DNA of 5,467 nucleotides from Rikenella microfusus (GTDB lineage: Bacteria; Bacteroidota; Bacteroidia; Bacteroidales; SZUA-534). The stretch lies in the NCBI GenBank assembly GCA_020719105.1, contig DYQV01000199.1, forward strand, positions 1-5,467, read 5' to 3'. Positions 1 through 5,467 of the stretch are shown here, piece by piece. A program made the position numbers and the translations under genes. Each line of letters opens with the position of its first letter. Position 1 is the stretch's first letter. The notes below the pieces were generated by a model. It was not told the DNA's origin. It was given only the letters and a program-made list of their open reading frames with translations, and did no database searches.

Positions 1-32
1 AGGTATGAATAAAGCGGGTTAGGTGTTTCCTT

Positions 33-470
33 TTATTCCTCGATGATTACAATTTTCTCAATTTCATCGCCGCCTCTTATCGCATCAATAACATCAAGCC
101 CTTCATATACTTTTCCAAAACAAGTATGCTGGCGGTCTAAATGAGCGGTGTTCTCACGTGAATGACAAATAAAAAATTGAGATCCACCAGTATTTCTACC
201 TGCATGAGCCATGGATAACACACCCCTGTCGTGGAATTGATTTGCCCCATCGAGTTCGCAATTAATGGTATAACCGGGTCCTCCTGAACCTGTTCCTTTT
301 GGACATCCTCCTTGAATTACAAAATTTGGAATCACCCGATGGAAGGTCAGCCCATCATAAAAACCTTTTTTTGCCAACTTAATAAAATTATCTACCGTGT
401 TTGGTGCATCTTTTTCATAAAATGAAACCTTCATTACTCCCTTTTCGGTATGGATTTCAGCTTTTTTCAT
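33..470 (-). CDS. Cyclophilin-type peptidyl-prolyl cis-trans isomerase (EC 5.2.1.8), short cytosolic form
   Basis: This complete 145-residue protein catalyses cis-trans isomerisation of X-Pro bonds and assists protein folding. It is essentially a bare cyclophilin domain with no signal peptide or membrane segment, so it should be cytosolic. Active-site residues are visible by motif alignment to human CypA: FHRVIPNFVIQGG at about 43-55 supplies the catalytic Arg45, Phe50 and Gln53; SMAHAG (86-91) and GSQFF (96-100) line the proline pocket; His115 and Phe118 lie in the LDRQHTCFGK stretch. The CypA Trp121 position is His110, as is common in bacterial cyclophilins, which predicts weak cyclosporin binding. 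Four cysteines (56, 71, 102, 117) are present; Cys56 and Cys71 fall in a QGGCP...CE pattern I recall from other short bacterial cyclophilins. The ATG at 470 follows an A/T-rich leader about 20 nt downstream of the predicted transcription start. It is divergent from the cyclase-like gene. Family assignment is very secure; the exact substrate is unknown. Confidence 0.96.
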   Translation of the reverse strand: MKKAEIHTEKGVMKVSFYEKDAPNTVDNFIKLAKKGFYDGLTFHRVIPNFVIQGGCPKGTGSGGPGYTINCELDGANQFHDRGVLSMAHAGRNTGGSQFFICHSRENTAHLDRQHTCFGKVYEGLDVIDAIRGGDEIEKIVIIEE

Positions 471-496
471 AATTTCAACTTTTTTAATACGATTTG

Positions 497-504
497 CAAA
501 TTTA
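497..504 (-). promoter_or_regulatory. Promoter -7 element for the cyclophilin gene
   Basis: Read on the minus strand this is TAAATTTG, an exact match to the Bacteroidota -7 consensus TAnnTTTG. It would place the transcription start near 490 and leave a leader of about 20 nt before the ATG at 470. No clear TTG -33 element is found at the expected spacing upstream, so the call rests on the -7 box and its position. Confidence 0.55.
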
Positions 505-520
505 CTTAAAAAGAATAATA

Positions 521-529
521 TATATTTTG
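521..529 (+). promoter_or_regulatory. Possible promoter -7 element for the cyclase-like operon (imperfect)
   Basis: TATATTTTG resembles TAnnTTTG with one extra T. A TTG at 494-496 lies 24 bases upstream, somewhat longer than the usual 19-21. An alternative near-match, TATTTTTA, occurs at 530-537. It lies in the 95-base divergent region shared with the cyclophilin promoter, and some plus-strand promoter must exist here, but the exact element is uncertain. Confidence 0.3.
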
Positions 530-565
530 TATTTTTAGCGACTTAGATGAATATTCAGCCACAAA

Positions 566-1795
566 ATGGGAAAAATGATAGAAATTGATAGCCAGAAATT
601 AATGGAGCTGGAGCTTTTGGCTTCAATTCCACAGTCGGCTGATAATTCTATTCTGATTTTAAATACCGAGGGTATTATTCAATGGACCAATGAAGGATTT
701 GAGCGTTTATACGGATACTCGTTTAATGAATCCGCTTCTTTTAATAACAACACCAATTCAAGCTTTATTAAGGTTTTGAGCGAAACCGACCGAAATTTCT
801 TTAAAAAGAATTCTTCCTTTTCGTTTTCCAGGTCGATAGTTACTAAAAATGGAACGGTTAAATGGGTTCAATCAACCCTTTCGCCTGTAAAAAACAATCT
901 TCAAGAAATTGAACGTTTTATTGTTATTGAATTTGATATTACCCAGCAAAAAGACATGGAAGAGGAAATGGTGCAACGCTGGGAAAATACGCAAACATTA
1001 ACCGAGCATCTTGAATCGGTGAAGGATTATGTGGAAGAACAAATTCGGGAACTTAATGAGCAAAAAAAGGCTTTAGAGATAGCCAAAGACAAGACGGAAG
1101 AAGTTTTAAACAAAGTACTGCCTTATGAAGTGGCCATTCAACTAAAAAAGAAAGGCTATGCTACCCCTCGCCATTATGGAAAAGTATCCTTAATTCATTT
1201 AAACATCCGTAACTTTTTTCATTTGGCCGATACCGTACCAATTGAAGAATTGGTGGATCAACTGAACGAAATGATGATCCGATTTGATGGAATACTGGAA
1301 AAACATTTTATTGAAAAGATAAAAACAGTTGGAGGTTCCTATTTAGGAGCCGGAGGAGTGCCTTTACGGAATAAAAGCAATCCGATTGATGCCCTGCTAA
1401 CTGCAATGGAAATGCAGCAAGTTATCATTGAAATTAATACCCAACGAAACCAATCTGGTTTGCCTGTTTTTGAAACGGGTATAGGAATACATACAGGAAA
1501 GGTAATTGCAGGAGTTGTGGGAAAGAACAAATTATCATACGATATATGGGGAGATACCGTAAACATTGCAAGTACCATTGAAAGCAATACTCCTGAGGGT
1601 AAACTATTTATTTCGCAGCATACATTTGCTGAGATTTTGGAATTTTTTGATTGTGAACCAAGAAATAAAATAGTTATTGGTTCCAATGATCAGTTATTAT
1701 TATTTGAAGTCATGCGTATAAAGAAACCATTTGCCAACGATCTCCCTGGTTTATTTCCGAATGCTGATTTTTTGCAAATTCTATCAAAGCTTTAA
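566..1795 (+). CDS. PAS domain / coiled-coil / class III adenylate-guanylate cyclase-like protein, probably catalytically impaired
   Basis: This 409-residue soluble protein has no signal peptide or membrane segment. An N-terminal PAS domain (about 22-130: ILNTEGIIQWTNEGFERLYG early, and a WVQSTLSPV...IVIEFDITQQK PAC-like end) leads into a charged coiled coil (about 130-183). A class III cyclase homology domain follows (about 184-385), recognisable from EKIKTVGGSYLGAGG and YDIWGDTVNIAS. In motif alignment the adenine-selecting Lys253 and Asp326 and the transition-state Asn333 are kept. The first metal Asp is Asn213, the second is Gly257, and the transition-state Arg is Thr337. A homodimer would therefore not be expected to make cAMP; it may be a pseudoenzyme, a sensor or a heterodimer partner. 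Nothing I see identifies a PAS ligand. The ATG at 566 is the first ATG after an in-frame stop at 548; Met4 (575) is an alternative start. The gene ends 5 bases before the next one. The family is secure; the activity loss is inferred from sequence. Confidence 0.93.
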   Translation: MGKMIEIDSQKLMELELLASIPQSADNSILILNTEGIIQWTNEGFERLYGYSFNESASFNNNTNSSFIKVLSETDRNFFKKNSSFSFSRSIVTKNGTVKWVQSTLSPVKNNLQEIERFIVIEFDITQQKDMEEEMVQRWENTQTLTEHLESVKDYVEEQIRELNEQKKALEIAKDKTEEVLNKVLPYEVAIQLKKKGYATPRHYGKVSLIHLNIRNFFHLADTVPIEELVDQLNEMMIRFDGILEKHFIEKIKTVGGSYLGAGGVPLRNKSNPIDALLTAMEMQQVIIEINTQRNQSGLPVFETGIGIHTGKVIAGVVGKNKLSYDIWGDTVNIASTIESNTPEGKLFISQHTFAEILEFFDCEPRNKIVIGSNDQLLLFEVMRIKKPFANDLPGLFPNADFLQILSKL

Positions 1796-1800
1796 TTAGA

Positions 1801-2331
1801 ATGATATTCAGGAAATATTACTTATTTGCACCAATTTTTGCTGGATCTATTGGGTTTTCTATTCTTGTAAATTCAGTGGCAGCTCAGAATTGTTCGTACG
1901 AGAAAAATGAAATTGATGCGGTAACAGAGCTAACCGTCAAAAGGACTGCAGCGGAAATACTGCTGCGCATTAATGGGCAGCCGGTTTTTGTAAAAGGACA
2001 ATCGATAGGCGAAAACAAATACCTGAAGATACAATATTATAGGTATAGCAATTACGAAATACAAGAAGATAGGGAAATATCCTTTGTTTTAAGCAATGAA
2101 GAAGAAGTAACCCTTTTCCCGCGCACAATGCCCGTTGATTCAACAAAAATGAGCGATTTTTCTGAACTATCAACCTTATTGATATTCAAACTTTCAGCGG
2201 AACAATATCAAAAACTAAAAGAAACACCAATAACCGTGTTCAAATACCATTTAATTTCCGGTTTTGTTGAAGAACCTATTAAAGGAGCGAAGCAAGAAAG
2301 TATCATGGAAGTTTTAAGATGTATTGAATAA
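1801..2331 (+). CDS. Exported protein of unknown function, two-cysteine, probably beta-rich
   Basis: I do not recognise a named family. The 176-residue product begins with a plausible Sec signal peptide: a basic start (RKYY), a hydrophobic core at about 8-23, and an SVAAQ cleavage region predicting a mature N-terminus near Gln29. There is no lipobox, so it should be periplasmic or secreted rather than a lipoprotein. The mature part has only two cysteines, Cys31 beside the new N-terminus and Cys174 two residues from the C-terminus, which could form a disulfide closing the chain. The opening CSYEKNEID and the closing pattern of basic residues before LRCI resemble, from memory, uncharacterised Bacteroidota proteins that share both terminal cysteines. 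The body alternates short hydrophobic and polar stretches, suggesting beta structure. Its start lies 5 bases after the stop of the cyclase-like gene, so co-transcription is likely. A functional link to that gene is inference only. Confidence 0.8.
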   Translation: MIFRKYYLFAPIFAGSIGFSILVNSVAAQNCSYEKNEIDAVTELTVKRTAAEILLRINGQPVFVKGQSIGENKYLKIQYYRYSNYEIQEDREISFVLSNEEEVTLFPRTMPVDSTKMSDFSELSTLLIFKLSAEQYQKLKETPITVFKYHLISGFVEEPIKGAKQESIMEVLRCIE

Positions 2332-2358
2332 AATGATGATTCCTTTCAATCAAATTAA

Positions 2359-2366
2359 TATATTTG
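2359..2366 (+). promoter_or_regulatory. Promoter -7 element for the aldolase gene
   Basis: TATATTTG is an exact TAnnTTTG match in the 90-base gap upstream of the aldolase. It predicts a transcription start near 2373 and an AT-rich leader of roughly 49 nt. No TTG occurs at the ideal -33 spacing; the nearest, at 2324-2326, is too far. No terminator hairpin separates the preceding operon, so some read-through is also possible. Confidence 0.6.
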
Positions 2367-2421
2367 CATCGTTATTTTAAATTATCACAAAATCACTAAT
2401 TATAATTAATAAATTAATATT

Positions 2422-3501
2422 ATGGCTGAAAAAATTTTTGACAAAGTAAAGCCAGGAGTTGTTTCTGGAAAAGATATGTCAGAAGTATTCCGCATAGCTA
2501 AAGCAAATAATTTTGCATTGCCAGCGGTAAACGTTGTGGGAAGCGATTCGATTAATGGGGTAATTGAAGCGGCTAAATTGGTCAATTCACCGGTAATTAT
2601 TCAATTTTCAAATGGAGGTGCTCAGTTTAATGCCGGTAAGGGTCTTAAATTAGAGGGACAGCAAGCTGCCATTTTAGGAGCTGTTTCGGGTGCAAAACAT
2701 GTTCATATGTTGGCAGAGGCGTATGGGGTTCCTGTTATTTTACATACCGACCATGCTGCAAAAAAATTATTGCCTTGGATTGACGGTTTGCTTGATGCGG
2801 GTGAAAAACATTTTAAAGAAACCGGAAAACCGCTTTTTAGTTCCCACATGTTAGATCTTTCGGAAGAACCTTTGAAAGAAAACATTGAGACTTGCGAAAA
2901 ATACCTAACCCGAATGAGTAAGATGGGAATGACTCTTGAAATTGAGTTAGGTATTACCGGCGGTGAAGAAGATGGTGTGGACAACAGCGATGTGGATAAC
3001 TCAAGACTTTATACCCAACCGGAAGATGTATCATTTGCTTACGAATCGTTAAACAAGATTTCTCCAAACTTTACCATTGCTGCATCATTTGGAAACGTTC
3101 ATGGAGTTTACAAGCCAGGAAATGTGGTTTTGACCCCAAAAATTTTGGACAACTCCCAGAAATACATTCAAGATAAATTTAAAACCGGACCAAACCCAGT
3201 TAACTTTGTGTTCCACGGTGGTTCTGGTTCAACACATGCCGAAATCCGTGAAGCCATTAGCTATGGAGTAGTTAAAATGAACATTGATACTGACACCCAA
3301 TGGGCATCTTGGGAAGGTGTTATGAACTATTACAAAAAGAATGAAGGTTATTTGCAAGGCCAAATTGGCAACCCAGAAGGAAGCGACAAACCAAATAAGA
3401 AATATTACGACCCTCGAGTTTGGTTACGTGCCGGACAAGTTACTTTGATTGAACGGTTGAAAATAGCATTTGAGGATTTGAACTGCATCAACAGGAACTA
3501 A
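2422..3501 (+). CDS. fbaA: Class II (zinc-dependent) fructose-bisphosphate aldolase, FbaA type (EC 4.1.2.13)
   Basis: The enzyme reversibly cleaves fructose 1,6-bisphosphate to dihydroxyacetone phosphate and glyceraldehyde 3-phosphate in cytosolic glycolysis and gluconeogenesis. The 359 residues equal the length of E. coli FbaA and the motifs align almost without offset. YGVPVILHTDHAA at 101-113 contains catalytic Asp110 and zinc ligand His111. The second class II signature LEIELGITGGEE (172-183) contains Glu175 and Glu182. His227 in GNVHGVYKPG and His265 in FHGGSGS complete the zinc site. NIDTDTQWA (287-295) binds substrate phosphate, and Arg332 matches the arginine that reaches the neighbouring subunit's active site. 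All key residues are present, so it should be active as a class IIA homodimer. The ATG at 2422 follows an A/T-rich leader without a Shine-Dalgarno site. It has its own promoter and ends in a strong terminator, so it is probably monocistronic. Confidence 0.98.
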   Translation: MAEKIFDKVKPGVVSGKDMSEVFRIAKANNFALPAVNVVGSDSINGVIEAAKLVNSPVIIQFSNGGAQFNAGKGLKLEGQQAAILGAVSGAKHVHMLAEAYGVPVILHTDHAAKKLLPWIDGLLDAGEKHFKETGKPLFSSHMLDLSEEPLKENIETCEKYLTRMSKMGMTLEIELGITGGEEDGVDNSDVDNSRLYTQPEDVSFAYESLNKISPNFTIAASFGNVHGVYKPGNVVLTPKILDNSQKYIQDKFKTGPNPVNFVFHGGSGSTHAEIREAISYGVVKMNIDTDTQWASWEGVMNYYKKNEGYLQGQIGNPEGSDKPNKKYYDPRVWLRAGQVTLIERLKIAFEDLNCINRN

Positions 3502-3521
3502 TTTCAAATATAGTATTCATG

Positions 3522-3555
3522 AAAAAGGCTGAAATCAAATTTCAGCCTTTTTTTT
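3522..3555 (+). terminator. Rho-independent terminator between convergent genes, probably bidirectional
   Basis: AAAAAGGCTGAAAT (3522-3535) and its perfect complement (3539-3552) form a 14-bp stem with a 3-base CAA loop, followed by a run of eight T (3548-3555, the first five within the stem). It begins 20 bases after the aldolase stop. Read on the minus strand the same hairpin ends in five T, and it lies 16 bases past the stop of the convergent repeat-protein gene, so it can plausibly terminate both transcripts. Confidence 0.93.
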
Positions 3556-3571
3556 ATGTTCATAATGTCTG

Positions 3572-5284
3572 TTATTTTGGGTTTCTTGTGTCTTCTTTTA
3601 CTTTAACCTCTTTATCGTCTTTGTAAACCGCTTCGTAAATTACTTTACCCCTAATTTCTAAGTATTTAACAGTTCCATGCTTTTTACCATTCTTGTATTC
3701 AATTTCACTTTTTAAAGGCCCTTCTTTATACCAAGTTTGCCACAACCCATTTTCTCTGCCCTCTTTGTAATTTTCAAGGCGGAGCATTTTATCGTATTCA
3801 TTGTAGTATTTCCAGAGGCCGTCTTTCAATCCCTGGGAATAATTTCCTTCAATAATCTTTGTTTTGTTTTCACGCCATGTGAGATATGGTCCATTCAGGA
3901 TACCCAAGGAATAATTCTCTTCCATCCGTTTTGTCCCATTTGCATACCAATAGATAGCCTTACCATTTTTCAGATTGTTTTTATATGAAAGCTGATAATC
4001 CAATTTTCCATCATCGAACCAGGCTTGCCAAAGGCTATCCATAGTTCCAGTCTTGAAATAGCCCGTCAGTTCCATTTGTCCGTTTTCATACCATCGTTGC
4101 CAAAAACCTTCTTCTTTACCCTCCACAAAATTACCATCGTGCAGCTTCTGTTTGTTTTCAAAATAGATTATCCAGTGGCCCGTCCTTAACCCATTTTTAT
4201 AATCCCCCTCTTTCCAAATAGCACCGTTATCATACCAGAATACCCAGTGACCATCCATTTGATTGTTCTTGTAAAAACCTTCGTTCCCTTTATTCCCAGA
4301 AGTACGCCAATAGGTCCACAAACCATCTTGTGTGTCGTTTACAAAATTTCCTTCAATATCTAATTGACCCTTTTCGTGCCACCAGGTAGCTTTTCCATTT
4401 TTTACATCTTGATTAAAAATAATTTCGCTAGCCATTTGACCGGAAGGAAACCAATCAACTTGTAATCCATTTTTCTTGCCCTTTGCATAAGCAACCTGTA
4501 ATTTGGGCTTTCCATCGTGATACCAATAGTTCCAAATGCTGTCTTTTTCGCCCGATGCAATTATGCCTTCCATTTCTTTTCGACCGTTAGGATAATAGCG
4601 GATGTTGAGGCCATTATCGTAATCAATTTCGCTCAATAAATTTCCTTCACGATAATAGGAAAGCCATTTACCCACTTCAATTCCTCTCTGATAATGACCT
4701 GTAGATCGCACTTGCCCGTTGTTATAGTATCGCTTCCAGAATCCATTTGGCAGACCCATTTGGTAAGGTCCGGTTTCTTCAACCGCTCCATTCTGGTAGT
4801 AGGAGGTATAAATTCCATAGCCATCAATCACTAATTGTTTGCCCTCTTTATCCCAATAATTGAGCAGAAAAATAGAATCGTGTCGAAATTGTTCTTCTTT
4901 TAACTTATTGCCTCGACCGTTAAAATAACACCAAATGCTATCTTTTTTGCCTGATGAATAGTATCCGGTAACTGTAGGTAACCCATTCAAATAATTTTCA
5001 AAATAACTCCCGTTTAAAATGCCGTTTTTAAAAGTTCCTTGGTTTTGTATCAATCCATTTCTAAAATAATAGGTAAGTTTCCCATGCACAACTCCTCTAT
5101 TAAACTCAGTTTCTTGCAATTTAACCCCCAGGCTGTCGTAATAAATCCATAATCCTTGCTCTACCCCACGCTCTGTTATTCCTGTACTTGCCAATTTTCC
5201 GTTTGAATAAAAAGTGTTGGTTTTTTGCTGAGCAAATAAGGTTAGACTTAAAAGGCAAATAACTAATACCAAAATTCTTTTCAT
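3572..5284 (-). CDS. Exported MORN_2 (YwqK-like) repeat protein
   Basis: This 570-residue protein starts with a Sec signal peptide (KRILVLVICLLSLTLFAQQ, likely cleavage after Ala18). The rest is almost entirely tandem MORN_2-type repeats, typically G-x-W-x-x-[YW]-[YW]-x-[ND]-G, then about six residues, then [YF]-x-x-G-x-x-[DN]. I count about 23 units between residues 21 and 560, then a short charged tail (KEVKVKEDTRNPK). There is no membrane anchor, lipobox, enzymatic domain or obvious sorting domain, so it should be periplasmic or secreted and may be a binding or scaffold surface. Databases often label this repeat family 'toxin-antitoxin system YwqK family antitoxin', but no toxin gene is adjacent and that label should not be taken as function. 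The ATG at 5284 lies 28 bases from its -7 element. It converges on the aldolase and is divergent from tRNA-His. The repeat class is secure; the role is unknown. Confidence 0.9.
   Translation of the reverse strand: MKRILVLVICLLSLTLFAQQKTNTFYSNGKLASTGITERGVEQGLWIYYDSLGVKLQETEFNRGVVHGKLTYYFRNGLIQNQGTFKNGILNGSYFENYLNGLPTVTGYYSSGKKDSIWCYFNGRGNKLKEEQFRHDSIFLLNYWDKEGKQLVIDGYGIYTSYYQNGAVEETGPYQMGLPNGFWKRYYNNGQVRSTGHYQRGIEVGKWLSYYREGNLLSEIDYDNGLNIRYYPNGRKEMEGIIASGEKDSIWNYWYHDGKPKLQVAYAKGKKNGLQVDWFPSGQMASEIIFNQDVKNGKATWWHEKGQLDIEGNFVNDTQDGLWTYWRTSGNKGNEGFYKNNQMDGHWVFWYDNGAIWKEGDYKNGLRTGHWIIYFENKQKLHDGNFVEGKEEGFWQRWYENGQMELTGYFKTGTMDSLWQAWFDDGKLDYQLSYKNNLKNGKAIYWYANGTKRMEENYSLGILNGPYLTWRENKTKIIEGNYSQGLKDGLWKYYNEYDKMLRLENYKEGRENGLWQTWYKEGPLKSEIEYKNGKKHGTVKYLEIRGKVIYEAVYKDDKEVKVKEDTRNPK
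3605..5155 (-). repeat. Tandem MORN_2-type protein repeats, 24-residue (72-bp) period
   Basis: Units begin at residues 44, 68, 92 and 116; then a short unit (about 140-156); then 157, 181 and 205; then a shortened unit (about 228-248); then thirteen exact 24-residue units starting at 249, 273, 297, 321, 345, 369, 393, 417, 441, 465, 489, 513 and 537. A partial unit precedes residue 44. Conserved positions are the first Gly, the aromatic triad and the NG turn. Units differ strongly in sequence, so the array is old rather than freshly duplicated. Confidence 0.88.
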
Positions 5285-5311
5285 GTGAAATTCAATTATT
5301 ATTTCTATTCA

Positions 5312-5319
5312 CAAATATA
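5312..5319 (-). promoter_or_regulatory. Promoter -7 element for the MORN_2 repeat protein
   Basis: On the minus strand this reads TATATTTG, an exact TAnnTTTG match. It predicts a start near 5305 and a leader of about 20 nt before the ATG at 5284. No TTG -33 element is evident at the standard spacing. Confidence 0.6.
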
Positions 5320-5343
5320 GAACAGATTAAATATTAAAATGAG

Positions 5344-5375
5344 TTGGAAAAATAATTATTTATTAGTTATATTTG
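5344..5375 (+). promoter_or_regulatory. Promoter for tRNA-His (TTG - 21 bp - TATATTTG)
   Basis: TTG at 5344-5346 and TATATTTG at 5368-5375 are separated by 21 bases, matching the Bacteroidota housekeeping promoter (-33 TTG, 19-21 bp, -7 TAnnTTTG). The predicted start lies a few bases before the tRNA. This is the best-formed promoter in the window. Confidence 0.75.
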
Positions 5376-5387
5376 CAACCGCAAAAT

Positions 5388-5462
5388 GGTGGATGTAGTT
5401 CAGTTGGTTAGAGCGCTAGATTGTGGTTCTAGAGGTCGCCGGTTCGAACCCGGTCTTCCACC
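5388..5462 (+). tRNA. tRNA-His (anticodon GUG)
   Basis: A full cloverleaf can be folded by hand. Acceptor: 5389-5395 with 5455-5461. D arm: GTTC/GAGC (5398-5401, 5411-5414) with a 9-base loop. Anticodon arm: CTAGA/TCTAG (5416-5420, 5428-5432), with GTG at 5423-5425. T arm: GCCGG/CCGGT, with loop TTCGAAC. The base before the acceptor, G5388, can be the extra G-1 diagnostic of tRNA-His, opposite discriminator C73 (5462). CCA is not encoded (CAAAA follows), so the 3' end must be added by CCA nucleotidyltransferase. Acceptor pair 6-67 is a U-U mismatch. It decodes CAC and CAU. It lies at the window edge, so further tRNAs could follow. Confidence 0.97.
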
Positions 5463-5467
5463 CAAAA

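Noticed and set aside
1..32. Possible start or end of a further gene at the left edge
   Set aside because: The 32 bases contain no convincing start codon, terminator hairpin or recognisable coding sequence on either strand; the plus-strand ATG at position 5 meets a stop after five codons.
547..588. Short 13-codon frame with its own ATG overlapping the start of the cyclase-like gene, a possible leader peptide
   Set aside because: It is out of frame with the main gene, has no distinctive composition such as codon runs, and no attenuator hairpin is visible. A random ATG in AT-rich DNA is the simpler explanation.
1339..1686. Minus-strand open frame of 115 codons inside the cyclase-like gene
   Set aside because: It lies opposite conserved cyclase-domain motifs, has no promoter-like element or recognisable protein features, and is best explained as a shadow of the real gene. 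The same applies to the open frames at 1970-2173, 2703-2984, 3737-3988 and 4633-4827.
2397..2408. 12-base palindrome TAATTATAATTA in the aldolase leader, a possible operator
   Set aside because: It is composed only of A and T in a very AT-rich leader, where such palindromes arise readily by chance. No second copy supports a regulator site.
3572..5284. Toxin-antitoxin locus, suggested by the YwqK-like repeats
   Set aside because: The neighbours are an aldolase and a tRNA; no toxin-like gene is adjacent, and the protein is exported and very large for an antitoxin. The name is a database carry-over for the repeat family.
5388..5462. tRNA-His as an integration (att) site with an adjacent mobile island
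   Set aside because: No integrase and no repeat of the tRNA 3' end are seen in the window. Sequence downstream of the tRNA is not available, so this cannot be supported.

Overview
This window looks like chromosomal DNA of a Bacteroidota bacterium (Flavobacteriia/Sphingobacteriia/Cytophagia-like; I cannot place it further). It is AT-rich. Exact TAnnTTTG elements, the -7 hexamer of the Bacteroidota sigma factor, lie upstream of four transcription units. Start codons follow A-rich leaders without clear Shine-Dalgarno sites, and the exported proteins have signal peptides that appear to end Ala|Gln. No insertion sequence, phage gene, CRISPR array or other mobility signature is visible.

Layout: (1) 33-470, minus strand: a short cytosolic cyclophilin-type prolyl isomerase, divergent from (2) 566-1795, plus strand: a soluble PAS / coiled-coil / class III nucleotide-cyclase-like protein. 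It is followed after only 5 bases by (3) 1801-2331, a small exported protein of unknown function; the two probably form an operon. (4) 2422-3501, plus strand, with its own promoter: a complete class II fructose-bisphosphate aldolase, ending at a strong 14-bp hairpin terminator. (5) 3572-5284, minus strand, convergent with the aldolase: a large exported protein built almost wholly of about 23 MORN_2-type repeats, mostly with an exact 24-residue period. (6) 5388-5462, plus strand: tRNA-His(GUG) with a textbook Bacteroidota promoter, divergent from the repeat protein.

The aldolase (glycolysis/gluconeogenesis), cyclophilin (protein folding) and tRNA-His are housekeeping genes with intact signature residues. 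The point most worth a second look is the cyclase-like protein. It keeps the adenine-selecting Lys and Asp and the transition-state Asn, but both metal-binding Asp residues are replaced (Asn213, Gly257) and the transition-state Arg is Thr337. By sequence it is a pseudo-cyclase, or the non-metal half of a heterodimer, and is tightly coupled to an uncharacterised exported protein. I see no clear evidence of a defence system or of a wholly new multi-gene system.
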